The translations under genes and the position numbers were made by a program. Shown here in pieces: positions 33,921-44,774 of a stretch of 64,000 nt of DNA. How positions within the stretch are numbered: position 1 is the first letter of the stretch; each line of letters begins with the position of its first letter. A model generated the notes under the pieces. The model ran no database searches. It saw only the letters and a program-made list of their open reading frames with translations, and was not told the origin of the DNA. This stretch comes from Heterodera schachtii. Taxonomy: Eukaryota; Nematoda; Chromadorea; Rhabditida; Heteroderidae. The stretch covers positions 209,394-273,393 of the forward strand of contig SIJG01000052.1 of assembly GCA_023374025.1 (NCBI GenBank), given 5' to 3'.

Positions 33921-35251
33921 TCAATCCACACCATTCTAATTTGAAAAACATGTCAATAAATTAAAACAAAAAACACTATATGTTTTGCCTGAAAAACAAT
34001 AAATATGCTGCAATATTGCAATTGAATTTTACAAAGAGCAAATAATAAAAACTATATACTAATCAAAAATTTAAATAATTTATAAAAATTTAAAAAATAC
34101 TAAATAAAATCGCTAAATAAATTATTATTTTTAACAGAATCAAAGCGATTTTTGTCAATAATATGAGCAACAAGACATTCGAAGTTCATATTAAGCAAAT
34201 AGAGAATAAATTTATGCTCAATTTTAGCCGTTATGAAAAAAATAGGACGTTGTTGTGTAATAAACAAGAATAAATAATTCAAAAAGAAAAATTACATCGA
34301 TTAAATCATCCAATATAAAACTAAATTCCACAAAATATATGTTCATTTTTTCATTTTTAAAATAAAATTTACATTATTTAATGATTTAAATATAAACTTA
34401 TCCAATGAGTTTTAATAATAAATAAACAAAAATCGATCGTCGTCAAAGAAAGATATGGGCAAATATAAATTTACAATTTCTGCTTCAGAAACATTACAAA
34501 GAACTAGCAATACACAAGAATATAAAGCTAAAAAATCTGCTTTAACGCAACACAAATTACTGAATACAAAAGAGAGCACAAGTCTTTATAAGTTTTGAAC
34601 GTAAAATTTGCCTCACAATAAAAAAAAGAAGAAAAAGAATCAACAAAAACTAAAAATTATTAATTAAAAAAATATTTATACTACAACAAATAAAAATAAA
34701 ATTTAATAAGAATAATAAAAGGTAAATAAAAACCGAAACTTGATAAAAAATACTTTTAGGTCATATTTACAATATATCTATCCATTTTCTTATGTAATTT
34801 AGTTAAGTAACCTTACAATACAGAATTCAAAAATAAAAAAAAACAAATGTAGACATTTATTGCGTGGAAAATTAGAAAATTTCATTTAATAAAATTATAA
34901 ATTCTTTAAATACTTTCTCAAAATATTTCTAGAAAATTATTTTTATATTATATGTGCAAATGAATAAGTAAATAATCAAAATATTTGATATATAAAACAT
35001 CTCAATTAAGATATTTTAAGAGTACCGAACAAGCAAAAAATTAAAATATAAGATATCATGAATTATTTTTTAAAAAGAAATAAATCAATAAAAAAAGAAA
35101 GAAAAACTATAAATGAAATTTAAAAGAATATGAAAATTATTTTGCAGTTTACAAAACGATCATTAACAAATATAAAAAATTTAATAAACGAATTATAAAT
35201 AAGCTGGATATTAATATTTGTTGTCTTTTACATTTAAAATGTAAATTTAAG
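33921..35251. other. AT-rich spacer
   Basis: A-rich DNA leading to the retrotransposon remnant. Nothing gene-like is visible apart from short K/N/I-rich frames. Confidence 0.55.
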
Positions 35252-35361
35252 CACTGATATTTAAGGACGGGTCAGAGGGAAATGGCTGAAATCAATGATA
35301 GTGATGTTCATCATTAAAAGCGCTGGAAATTTAAACTATGAACGAATGACCATTCCCAACA
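35252..35361 (-). mobile_element. LTR fragment of a retrotransposon (minus strand)
   Basis: In minus orientation an LTR-like sequence starts TGTTGGGAATGG at 35361, directly after a polypurine tract. About 110 bp of moderate GC follows before the AT-rich background resumes near 35252. TG is the canonical LTR 5' dinucleotide. The LTR end (CA) and any second LTR are not visible in the window, so the element is truncated. Confidence 0.65.
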
Positions 35362-35374
35362 TTTCCCCCTTCAA
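35362..35374 (-). other. Polypurine tract of the LTR retrotransposon
   Basis: On the minus strand TTGAAGGGGGAAA immediately precedes the TGTTGGG start of the LTR. This is the expected place and composition for the plus-strand priming site of reverse transcription. Confidence 0.7.
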
Positions 35375-35429
35375 GTTTTGTTGCCCTCCTATTCTTGAAG
35401 TTCATATCGTCCACCAGCTTTTGGGTACA

Positions 35430-35563
35430 TCACCAATTTTTTGGAGGTTTTCGGTTTCGCTGAGGACGCGGTTCGGCTGGCAGTACTTGTTGTCGCGGCG
35501 GTGTTGGAACGTGTGTGATTTCGGTTTGATCGGCTTCCTTCACTTGTTCCGGGTCTTCATTTA
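35430..35563 (-). pseudogene. 3' end of an LTR-retrotransposon pol (Ty3/gypsy-like), truncated
   Basis: A minus-strand frame of about 44 codons ends at TGA (35430-35432). It is acidic then proline/arginine-rich, finishing PAEPRPQRNRKPPKNW. A basic RPP/KPP tail just before the 3' LTR is typical of polyprotein ends in Ty3/gypsy and some BEL elements. About 55 bp later comes the polypurine tract. The frame stops abruptly in AT-rich DNA at 35563, so reverse transcriptase and integrase are absent. The 89-codon + frame over the same bases (35295-35564) is its antisense shadow. Confidence 0.6.
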
Positions 35564-35564
35564 A

Positions 35565-37440
35565 AAAATATAAATAAATAATTAACATTTTATATGTTGA
35601 AAGATATAATATTTCATTTTACCCATAAAGCCATATTTTTGATGACTGTTGTAAAAAGTTTTCTACTCTAAAACAAGTGCAGCTCCCTTTGTTCCCGAAT
35701 CCCAATAAGTTTCATTTTTAAAGTTTCTTCAAAAAAGAGTTAAAAATAAAAAAGAAAATATCAAAATTTTAAAATAAAATTAATCCTCGTTGACGTGAAA
35801 AGTGTTATGAAGATTGGGAAAAGAAATTATATATGATATTCAAACAAAAATTAATTATATGAATAAAATAATAATTAATTAAAACAAATAAATTTATAAC
35901 CATTAAAAGATTGTTTGTTCAAAAAACAAAAAAGGAGATAAATAAACGAAACATAAAATAATTAATAATGAGTGAAAGACCTAAAAATTAAAAGGAAAAG
36001 AAAGAGAATAATTTATTAAAAGATATCGAGAAACACAAAAAAATAAAACATTAAATTTAAAACGTGAAACACAATCATTATTAGATAATTTTTTGAGAAA
36101 AGTAAAATATGCAAAAAAGGCAAGAGATATATAAAAAATCTCATATAAGTAATTAAAATAATCTAAGAAATGGGTAATAAAAACAAATTATTCCGTAGAT
36201 AATAGTAAAAAAATTATTTAAATTTTACCAAATGGCATAAAAAATTTAATTCGAGGTAAACATTCAAAGCACGTACCCTATTTTAGCGAACGCGGCAAGA
36301 TTAAATAAAAAAGGAAAAAATAATTTATTTTCTTTAATGAATAAAGAAAAAATATTACTTAAAAAAATAAAAATGCTTGGAAAATTATAAAATTACTTTA
36401 ATAAAAAATAATTATTCCGCTTCAACTATTGTAAAAGAAAAATTTTGTTAAAAATGATACAGTAATTATTATTATTTAATATCCTAAATGAAAGAAAATT
36501 TAAAAAAATATTATAACAAAGAAAACATGTCCAACCGACATTTGAGTTGGAAGAATACATAAAGAAATATCAAAATGCCTTTACAATAAATAAAAATGAT
36601 AATCAGTTAAAATTACGTAAAAAATTTAAAATTTTGCAAGAATAAAAATAAAGAAAGAGAAGTTGACTTAAATGTATAATGTGATAAGAACTATAAAATT
36701 TAAATGTTTTTTCAGAATTGTTATGCATTATTATTTATTCATTTACGAAAACTCTAATTATAATCATATAAAATATCTTAAATTAAAATAAATTCAAAAA
36801 TAGCAAAAATACATATAACCGAATATACATAATAATATTATTTCTATTCGTGTTTTAGTTCAAATGAATAGAGAGAATAGTTGATAATCATACAAACTCG
36901 AATAAAAAAAACTTAAAGAGAATTTTAAAAGCCCAAAAACGGGTGAGGCGGAAGAATTCGTGATTTTAAATAGCTAACTAATGAAAAAAAATTGATTGTG
37001 CAACATTTAAAACCGATTGAGGGAAGGAGCCAAGATAATTTGAAAAAGGCATAAAAAGTAAAATTAATTCAATGATACAGAAAAATTTGAAAAAGAAAAA
37101 GCTATGGAAAGGAACATAGGACGATGTTATTTAATTAACAATATTAATAATTAATAAAATAGAAAAATATAACAATTAAATGTTATTATAGCGAATAATT
37201 AGAATAATAGTAAAGTTGAGAAAAAATACAAATACCAAAATTTTAAGGATAATAAATATTTTTTCTTATATAAAAAGAAAAACTATACGTTTCTCTATTA
37301 GATGCTACAAACAAAAATGTTCATTAAATATAAAAAATCAAAAATAATATATATATATATATTTATTATTAGCGAGGAAAGTAGAAAGAATAGTTGACAT
37401 AAATATTATTAATATTCAAACAAAATCAAAATATGTATAT
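35565..37440. other. AT-rich gene desert
   Basis: A-rich, strongly skewed (36001-36060 has 37 A and 14 T). Contains a (TA)n run near 37350-37366 and a block, 35977-36035, that resembles 60691-60746 (AATAATTTATTAAA.GA.AT.GAGAAA). No gene is supported. Confidence 0.55.
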
Positions 37441-37584
37441 CGTAAGCCGGCAGTTTGGATAGGCGAGACGCTGAATGTAGAAGGGTTTGTGTGGCTGGAA
37501 GCCACGGAACCGGTGGAGCTGGATATTGACCGCCTGGTATTCATGGGGGCACCAAGGATTGCCCAAAGAAGCGGTGATATATAA
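37441..37584 (+). other. GC-rich coding-like segment of foreign composition
   Basis: About 140 bp of roughly 55% GC with sharp borders to about 85% AT flanks. The frame beginning CGT at 37441 is open for 47 codons to TAA at 37582-37584. It reads like ordinary protein: RKPAVWIGETLNVEGFVWL, then EATEPVELDIDRLVFMGAP, with CTG-, GGC- and GTG-type codons that are rare elsewhere here. No ATG lies at its head and no splice sites are evident, so it looks like a fragment of a gene from a GC-richer source (bacterial or phage DNA are possibilities) or a lone exon. I do not recognise the family. It directly precedes the dispersed repeat at 37680. Confidence 0.45.
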
Positions 37585-37679
37585 ACGAGAAAATGCGACC
37601 AGTCGAATTTTAAATAAGAAAATTAAATATTAAAAATTGCATAATACTTAAACAAATGGGAATAAAAATATTGATTATT

Positions 37680-38041
37680 AAACAGGTGGTTGTGAAATGA
37701 CAAAAAAAAATTAATTTAAAAACACTATCTTGTTTAAAAAAATATTAATTAAAACAGCAAATACAAAACTTAATAACAAAATATAACGACTCGTTTTATT
37801 TTTTTTAATGGTGTTTTTTAAAAATTTCCCAAAAGTCGATTTATAGGGTGTATTTTTGGCTTTTTCGCATTTTTCTTGTGAAAAATTTCAAAAAATGACC
37901 AAAATTTGCTTTAAAAGCCCAAAATGACAAATATGCATTTATTCTTGAAAACTAATATATGGATTTAAACATTAAATAACAAATATAAAATGCAACATAA
38001 TCAGGTCCAGTAATACAGAACAGGCCTGCCCATTTACTGTG
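37680..38041 (+). repeat. Dispersed repeat family, near-identical copy of 21674-22048
   Basis: AACAGGTGGTTG ... TTTACTGTG. It is 13 bp shorter than 21674-22048. Nearly every difference I can see is a one- to three-base deletion, usually in a homopolymer or dinucleotide run (GGGG to GGG, AAAAA to AAAA, GTGTG to GTG, CAGTG to TG). The match ends abruptly at TACTGTG, where the other copy continues. Confidence 0.93.
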
Positions 38042-38172
38042 AATTGAAATAAATATTTAAATAATGCCATTTTCATTTTCATAATTGTAGGAGCACAATT
38101 TAGTTATAAGAAAATTCATTATTTTGGAGTTTTTATTGACAAAAAAATTTTGAATAATTATTAACATTATAG

Positions 38173-38180
38173 TTCTAAAG
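38173..38180. repeat. Target-site duplication, left (TTCTAAAG)
   Basis: Exact 8-bp direct repeat with 39045-39052, bordering the CAGG...CCTG element. Confidence 0.88.
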
Positions 38181-38532
38181 CAGGACTACCCTTGAAAATT
38201 TCCTAAAATACGTATATCGCTGGTCAAAAATAAATTTTAAGGGTCAAAAATAAGTAAATTTTTTAAAACTGTTTAACTGCTTAAAACTGCATTTTATTCA
38301 ATTAAATCAAGCATTAACAAAATATTTCTCGCCGCCAACTATTTTCTGAGCAATTCCGGCTTAGAAATAAGAAATTTATACATTTCCGAAAATCGATTTT
38401 AACAAGTTTGTGGAAAACATACCTAAGCAATTTGTAAATTCAGTGCATTCAGAGTCAAAAAATTAGATTTTTAACAATTTTTTTCGGCGCATTTTTCCGA
38501 AAAATTTTTGGAAGTGGGCGAGGGGAGAGGGT

Positions 38533-38558
38533 CCGGCGGTGCCGATAGGTGCCGCCGG
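38533..38558 (+). repeat. GATA-loop GC hairpin, copy 2
   Basis: 5' arm CCGGCGGTGCC, loop GATA, 3' arm GGTGCCGCCGG. All 11 positions pair, two of them as G-T. Relative to copy 1 the mismatch at pair four is a G-C pair, and pair nine is G-T instead of G-C. Confidence 0.92.
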
Positions 38559-38900
38559 AAATTTTTTTGAAAGTCTAAAATTTTCAGTTTTATCCAGTGT
38601 AATTATTCACGGAAAAATCGTGAATTGACCACGTGAATCGTGACCGTGATCGAAAAAACCCGTGAAATTCCAAATTAATGTCAAAATTGCACGGCACACA
38701 ATTCGCATATTAATCCCACTTTTTGCTCCTTTTTATGCGTTGAAATTCACGCTCTTTAGAATATTTAGCGAATCTTGTTACGATTTTGTTTATAAAATTC
38801 GCTTCAAAACATAATTTATAAAATTCGCTTTAAACATAATTTTGTTTCAACTATTGCAATAAAATCGGAATTTTCCTTTGAGTCCAAAAATAAGTAAATA

Positions 38901-39029
38901 CTTACAAATAAGTACATTTTAAATTTGTAAGTTTTGCACTCTCCAAATAAGTACAATACTTAAAATAAGTACATTTTAAATTTGTAAGTTTTGCACTCTC
39001 CAAATAAGTACAATACTTACAAATAAGTA
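38901..39029 (+). repeat. 58-bp tandem repeat, two units plus a partial third
   Basis: CTTA(C)AAATAAGTACATTTTAA ... GCACTCTCCAAATAAGTACAATA at 38901-38958 and 38959-39015, then CTTACAAATAAGTA. The nonamer AAATAAGTA occurs repeatedly and could be a subterminal transposase-binding array. Confidence 0.93.
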
Positions 39030-39044
39030 AAAAGGGTAGACCTG

Positions 39045-39052
39045 TTCTAAAG
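39045..39052. repeat. Target-site duplication, right (TTCTAAAG)
   Basis: Exact partner of 38173-38180, immediately after the terminal CCTG. Confidence 0.88.
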
Positions 39053-41590
39053 CGCATATAAAAAACATCTTATTTGAATATTGTACTTCTAAAATTAAGC
39101 ATAAAAAAAGTCTTAACAGCTGTGAGAATAAAAGGAAAGTGGACAACTAATATTCTATGTAATATTTTAAAATTAAAGTTAGTTTAATGGATTTTTCAAA
39201 CGTATAAACTTAAATTAAAAATGTTTAAAATAATTTTAATCTCTCTCTGTGTAAATAAGAGCGTAAATATTCAAATAAAACTACAAAAAAATAAAACAAA
39301 TATATTTAGAAAGATTTTAATTAGTTCAAATATGTTTCACAAAAAATGACAATTATGAAGATATTATTAATTAAACTTTTTTAATAATCGAAATATAGAA
39401 TAAGTTATATTAAATTTCATATATGATAAAGCAAAACTTTATTCATGTAAAATGTTTTCAAGGATGAAATAATCTACCTATTAACATAATATTAAACAGA
39501 AATAAATGAACAAATAATAATTTTAATTAAAACAAATGACAAATAAAATTTAAAAATTTATATAGTATCACTGAACAAAAATATCTAACTGACCTTAGAT
39601 TCGGAAGTCTATACAACGAAATACAAAAGATATTTAATTAAATACGAACGAATAAATGATAAAGAATATTAAAATATCAATGGGAATATTCAAAAGTTGA
39701 ACAAAAATTTTACTAAAAGAAAGAAAAATATAAGAATAAAAAAAGATTAACAGTTGAGTGGAGCCTATACAGTATTTAAAAAAATGTTTTTTGATAGCTT
39801 AAAATTTGAAAAATTTATTTATTTAAAATATTTTAAATTATTAAAAAAGCAATGAATTGGATTCAGAGCATATTATTATTGAAAAATTACCAATTCTATT
39901 ACTATTAATTTGAAGGTATAAATATAACATATTTACATTTGTAAACAACAAATGAATTCCTCAAAATGGATAATATTTGAGTTTTATTTAATGATATCTA
40001 AACAATTTTTTGTAAATTCAGTTCAGTAATAACAAAAATTACGGTGTTAAATAAATGGCAAAAAATAAAAAAAATTATTTTATATTAATAAGGATTAAGA
40101 ATGTATAATTATTATTCACCTAAAAAGCAATTATTTTATAGATAAATTAACAATTGAAATTTTGAGTAATTAAATAAATGAGATTATCCTATGACCTTTA
40201 ATAAATTGTTTGTTGAAATCAAAAAAAAACAAAGCATTTGGTTAATTAGTCTCAATATAAAAATAAATAAAATAAATTTAAAAATCAACAATTACTTATT
40301 AAGAAATTAAATGAAAAAATAAACTTAGAAAAGAAAAAAAAACAATTGTGGTCAATAAGAATATTTACCCTCGGCACAATTGGACATTAAAATATTACAA
40401 TGAATATCAATTAAAAATATTTAATTAAATAACACTTAAAATTTTGTTAAAACTGTAAAAGAAGAAACGGATAATTACAATAACAAAATAAGATCCATAA
40501 TTTCAATATATAAGTTTTATGCAAGCCCTTCAGAGCTTAGAACTCACACAATATTTGAATCAAACATAGAATATGTTATTGATGAAAAGATCGCGTCGAG
40601 TTGAAGAAAAATTGTTTTGGGAAAACTTGAAAATAAGAAATAATCTGCAAAGAGTGAGCAGTACAAAAAATATATGCCAGACATATATTCATAATGAATT
40701 GCTTGATTATGACCTAGAAAAAAGGATTATAAAAGCTTAAAAGACCTAAATTTTTTTAATAAAATTATTACTAATAAAAACCAAGCAAAATGAAATACAT
40801 GCTTAAAGCTAACATATTTACTAAATTATTATTAGAAAGCCAAACAATTAATTACTTCAATTATTAAGAAAATAAAAAACTGACAAATAAATTTTGTACA
40901 CAAGATTAATTGTTTTTAAAATATCACTCGAAGTAAAACAAAAAGACATTGCTATTAAATTATTTTATTATATAAAAAGTACAAATGAAAAATTAGGATT
41001 AAATCTTAAATTTTAATTAAAATATTTTGAAATATAGAAAAAATACTATAAAAGAAAGAGATTCGACGATGAAAGCGACGATACAAACTGGAAGAACTGT
41101 TAAGAAGGCCAGTAGAAATAATGTTTCTTATGCGAGAGGGTAGAAATATTTTCATCAAAATAAATGAGAAAAGCTTAAATAAACAGCCGAAGATTCAATG
41201 GCTTATTTAAACTATTTATATATCAGATTATTTATGAAACAATAATTATGAACTAATTAATAAAATTAAAACAAAATAGTTTGTAATAAACAGAAAAGAT
41301 TATGAAAAAAAATTAAAGAAAAATCTATGGTCAATTCAAAATGCAGTGTAATTTAACTACCGGCGTTAAAATGGAATGGTGGAAAAAAATAAAATCTAAA
41401 AAAACTATTTATTTAATTATTATTTTCAATTTCCTTCCATACGGAATGGCGCTCGATAAAAATTCAGAAAATATATAACTTAATTAATTAAAATAACATA
41501 AATTAATCAAAAAAAATAACTTAAAATTTCAATTAAAATCCAAAATAACTAATCTGTTTACAAAATAATCAAAAGCAATAAAATTTAAAT
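39053..41590. other. AT-rich gene desert
   Basis: A-rich DNA after the second hAT-type element. A fragment similar to the 33.6 kb unit (GAAAAATTACCAATTCTATTACTATTAATTTG near 39884) is weak. No gene, RNA or clear repeat is seen. Confidence 0.55.
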
Positions 41591-42020
41591 GTTCGAAATT
41601 TCCTCGGTTAGCTGAGATACAAGCATCCAAGCGCTTCCGAAAAATTAGCAATATGGTCGCACCCAATTTATGCTATTTTTACCATGCATATTTTATCATA
41701 AACAGATTTTTTGGTCATCAAAAATAAATGTATTCTTCAAAAATGAGGTGCGACTATTTAAGGTCTTTTCACACCCTGAAGATGACTTTTTGTCAACCAC
41801 CATTTTTCCATCTATTTTAATCACCGTGGAACCGACAGGTACAGCTTTAAAAATATTTTGAAAATTTCATTCGTACGGTATTGACACTGGTGAAGGGAGG
41901 CGTTAAGTGCTGTTTCGTACTCAAAAACCAATAGAAAATCTGAAAAATTTTGAATAATTTTTAGGAAGTTTTTTGATTTTCAGACAGTGATAGCTTTTGA
42001 TTGACTGACGATCCACCTCA
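41591..42020. other. Inset of balanced composition with short inverted repeat
   Basis: This stretch lacks the A-over-T skew (CCTCGGTTAGCTGAGATACAAG ... CGTGGAACCGACAGG ... GAAGGGAGGCG). GGTCGCACCCAATTT (41654-41668) and AAATGAGGTGCGACT (41742-41756) are near-perfect inverted repeats, suggesting a small foldback of about 100 bp. The 63-codon + frame (41670-41861) is probably fortuitous. A transposon relic is the likeliest explanation. Confidence 0.45.
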
Positions 42021-43320
42021 ATATTTACTCGAATATCAGTAAGAAATGAAGAACGGACGCCAAAAAGATGCAATTAAAGGAAGATAATAATTAAAAAACA
42101 CGGAAAGGATATGAAATTTTTTATTAAAATTTATAAGTATATTAATATGGATTTGAAATAGGAACTTAACTTATTTTATTAAAAACATCTTTGTGCTAAC
42201 AAGCATAAATATAAAATAAAAATAAATGATTATAAAGAATTCAGTAATTTTAAAATAAAAAGTTACAAATCACCTCGCGCATCTACAATTAAAATATGAA
42301 ATATATAAATTTCCAATTAATGATTTATGAAAAGTAATAAAATATTATTAGAAATGGAATTTTTAAAAATATTGAGAAGGATTTAAAATCAAAATTCAAT
42401 TAAAATTACAAAAAGAATAAATTAGTTATTACCAAAGCAAATAATTAATTTTAGATTTAAATAGAAGGTATATTTATGCAACTAATATGAATTCAGCATA
42501 AAACATGGAAATAGAAAGAATATTATACGATATAATTGAAAAAATTTGTAATTTTATTAAGGAATGAATATCCAGATTAAGAATATTTAATTCTTCTTTC
42601 TCTATAATATAAACAATTTAACTCAGGTAATTAAGCAAAAACTATTAAAAATGCTGATCCATTTAAGGAAAATAAAATTTTAATAAAATGAATAATGTTG
42701 CCACTAGCAATGTATCTTCATATATTACAAAAAATCATTATAATTTTATACCAATAAAATTTATCAATTCAAAAACTAAACCTTAACTTAATTGAAAAAC
42801 TGATAATTAATTGGGACAAACAAATAAAGTAATGAATTTGAAAGACAGACACATCGTTATATTCTTCGCGGGAGAGACATGGAAAACAATGCGCGTCTTC
42901 GTTTGACGGAACTTTAATTTATGAGATAGGTAAAAAAAATCATTATAAATAATTTTAGAAAGGAATAAAACATTAATGCCTCTAAATATTGTAATGAGAA
43001 AAGAGCTATACAATGACTAATATTGTAAAAGTATAAATAAATAAAATAAACTATGATTCGCAATGAAAATATTATATCTTTAATAACCTTATCATAAAAA
43101 TTTAGATTTAAAAAAATAGGTATTTAAAAGCAAACCAAATATAAAGAATCTGAAATTAAAGTTAAAAGATGGAATACGAAAAATGTTTAGTTCTTTCGGA
43201 AAACAAAGAGATGAGATTGATAAATGTTATATTTAAAAAAAAAGTAATACAGAAAATTTACAGCACATCTTTCATTCTTCCAAACATTTCTCATGTCTGT
43301 GTCATCTCATTAATGTACCA
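42021..43320. other. AT-rich spacer
   Basis: A-rich with no supported feature. The minus-strand frame 42807-43013 crosses a small GC patch (TTCGCGGGAGAGACATGG) but shows no motif. Confidence 0.5.
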
Positions 43321-43385
43321 TTTAATAGGAATATTTTATTAATCTTTTCAAATTAAATTAATTTTTTTCTCTCTTCATTTTATAG

Positions 43386-43491
43386 CAATTCAAATTTTAA
43401 ACTTCTATCGCCAATTAACTCTTCATTGCAAATCATTGGACATTTGGACACCAACAAAAAGCCTTTTTTACGACCATATGAACTTCATTAA
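43386..43491 (+). other. Candidate terminal exon after a strong polypyrimidine tract
   Basis: TTTTTTTCTCTCTTCATTTTATAG (43362-43385) is an excellent 3' splice acceptor in a region whose skew is reversed. From 43387 a frame is open for 34 codons to TAA at 43489-43491. It includes SPINSSLQIIGHLDTNKKPF and LRPYELH. No upstream exon, ATG or homologue is identified, so this rests on the acceptor and codon appearance alone. Confidence 0.22.
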
Positions 43492-44774
43492 AAAGGACTG
43501 AAAGCATAGGATTTTTCATGCGACGGTTCATAAAAACTATCATAAAAATTGAAGATACAACAAAAGCAAATATTAGTAAATCTGTGTTTAATTAATATTT
43601 ATCAAATGTATAATAAAGAGATATTAAAAAATTAATTTTTGATAAATATAAATCAAATTTTCTTTATTTTAAAAGATTATCTTAATTTGGTATACACAAA
43701 TAAGTCTCAAATTTTATGAAATTATTAATCAAAATACGAAAATAAGAAGAATACATTAAAGCAGTGTTTAAAATCACTCGTTTATGTACTTATGTTGAAT
43801 ATAAAATAAAAAAAATCAGAAAGATGAACAGAATCCATTATAAAAACGAAATATTTAAACGTTAGATTTTAAGTCATAAAATCATTTCAAAGATATATTC
43901 TTATAAATAATAATGAAAATTAAAGCATATTAATATTTTTTAACAATAATGCGAGGGAAATTTAAGTTAAAATTTTATGCATTTTAATAAAACATTGAAT
44001 TTAATAAATAATAATAATAAATAAATTAAATAGAGCATCGAAAAACAAGTTACAATCATTTGCATAAATAAAAAATTGAATGGGTTCTAAAATTTGAAAT
44101 ACTTTCTTTTCTGAACGCGTAAAAATAATAAAAAGAAAAGTTGAATGGAATATATGCCAATGTTTTGTTTGATTAAATAAGTATAAAATAATAATTTAGG
44201 TATAACGAATCAAATCGTAGGCCATTAAAAAAACTTGTCATTTCAACTAAACAATAAAAGAGATAAATAAAAACTAAAAATAATAATTCGATCTTTTTGG
44301 ATTTTGGATTTTTTGAACTTTTTGCCATTATTTAAATATAAGATTATAGCTTCCGAAAAAATGAGCAGTGCCAACGCAAGAGGCCAATAACTCATAAAAA
44401 AGCTAAAAATAAATCCTGGCAGTTGGAAGCTTAAAATTAAATGAATAATTAAAAAAAGAAAAATTAATATTAAAAGTAATAGAAAATTTTTATATTATTT
44501 AATAGATATAAAAATAAAAATCGTTTCTTAAAATTTGAGGTATTTGTAAAGATATTTTCTTAATGTTAAAGCATACGCAAAGCTATAAATAATGTCACTG
44601 TGGGAATTGAAAAATAAAAAACATAATTTTATTTTTCATTACACGAAAATAAATTTTACGCAATAATTTCATTTAACATTTTTAAAATAAAATTTTAAAA
44701 TAAAATAAATTTGATTTTTATAAGAAATTATTTCTGGAAATAATAAGTTAATTCTATAATTTAAGTAAAAAAAA
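43492..44774. other. AT-rich spacer before the tandem duplication
   Basis: A-rich DNA, with a T-rich phrase (TTTTTGGATTTTGGATTTTTTGAACTTTTTGCC) near 44293. No gene is seen. Confidence 0.55.

Larger units (their letters stand above)
38181..39044. mobile_element. Complete non-autonomous hAT-type DNA transposon (864 bp)
   Basis: Termini CAGGACTACCCTT and (complement of right end) CAGGTCTACCCTT form a 13-bp inverted repeat with one mismatch. It is flanked by the 8-bp direct repeat TTCTAAAG (38173-38180 and 39045-39052). An 8-bp TSD with CAGG ends fits hAT-like transposons. The interior is non-coding. It holds a GATA-loop hairpin (38533-38558), CGTGAA palindromes (38602-38660) and a 58-bp tandem repeat near the right end. 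It shares no extended sequence with the 18.5 kb element except the hairpin. Confidence 0.87.

Noticed and set aside
35295..35564. 89-codon + frame at the retrotransposon remnant
   Set aside because: It is antisense to the pol tail, polypurine tract and LTR start, which explain the sequence better.
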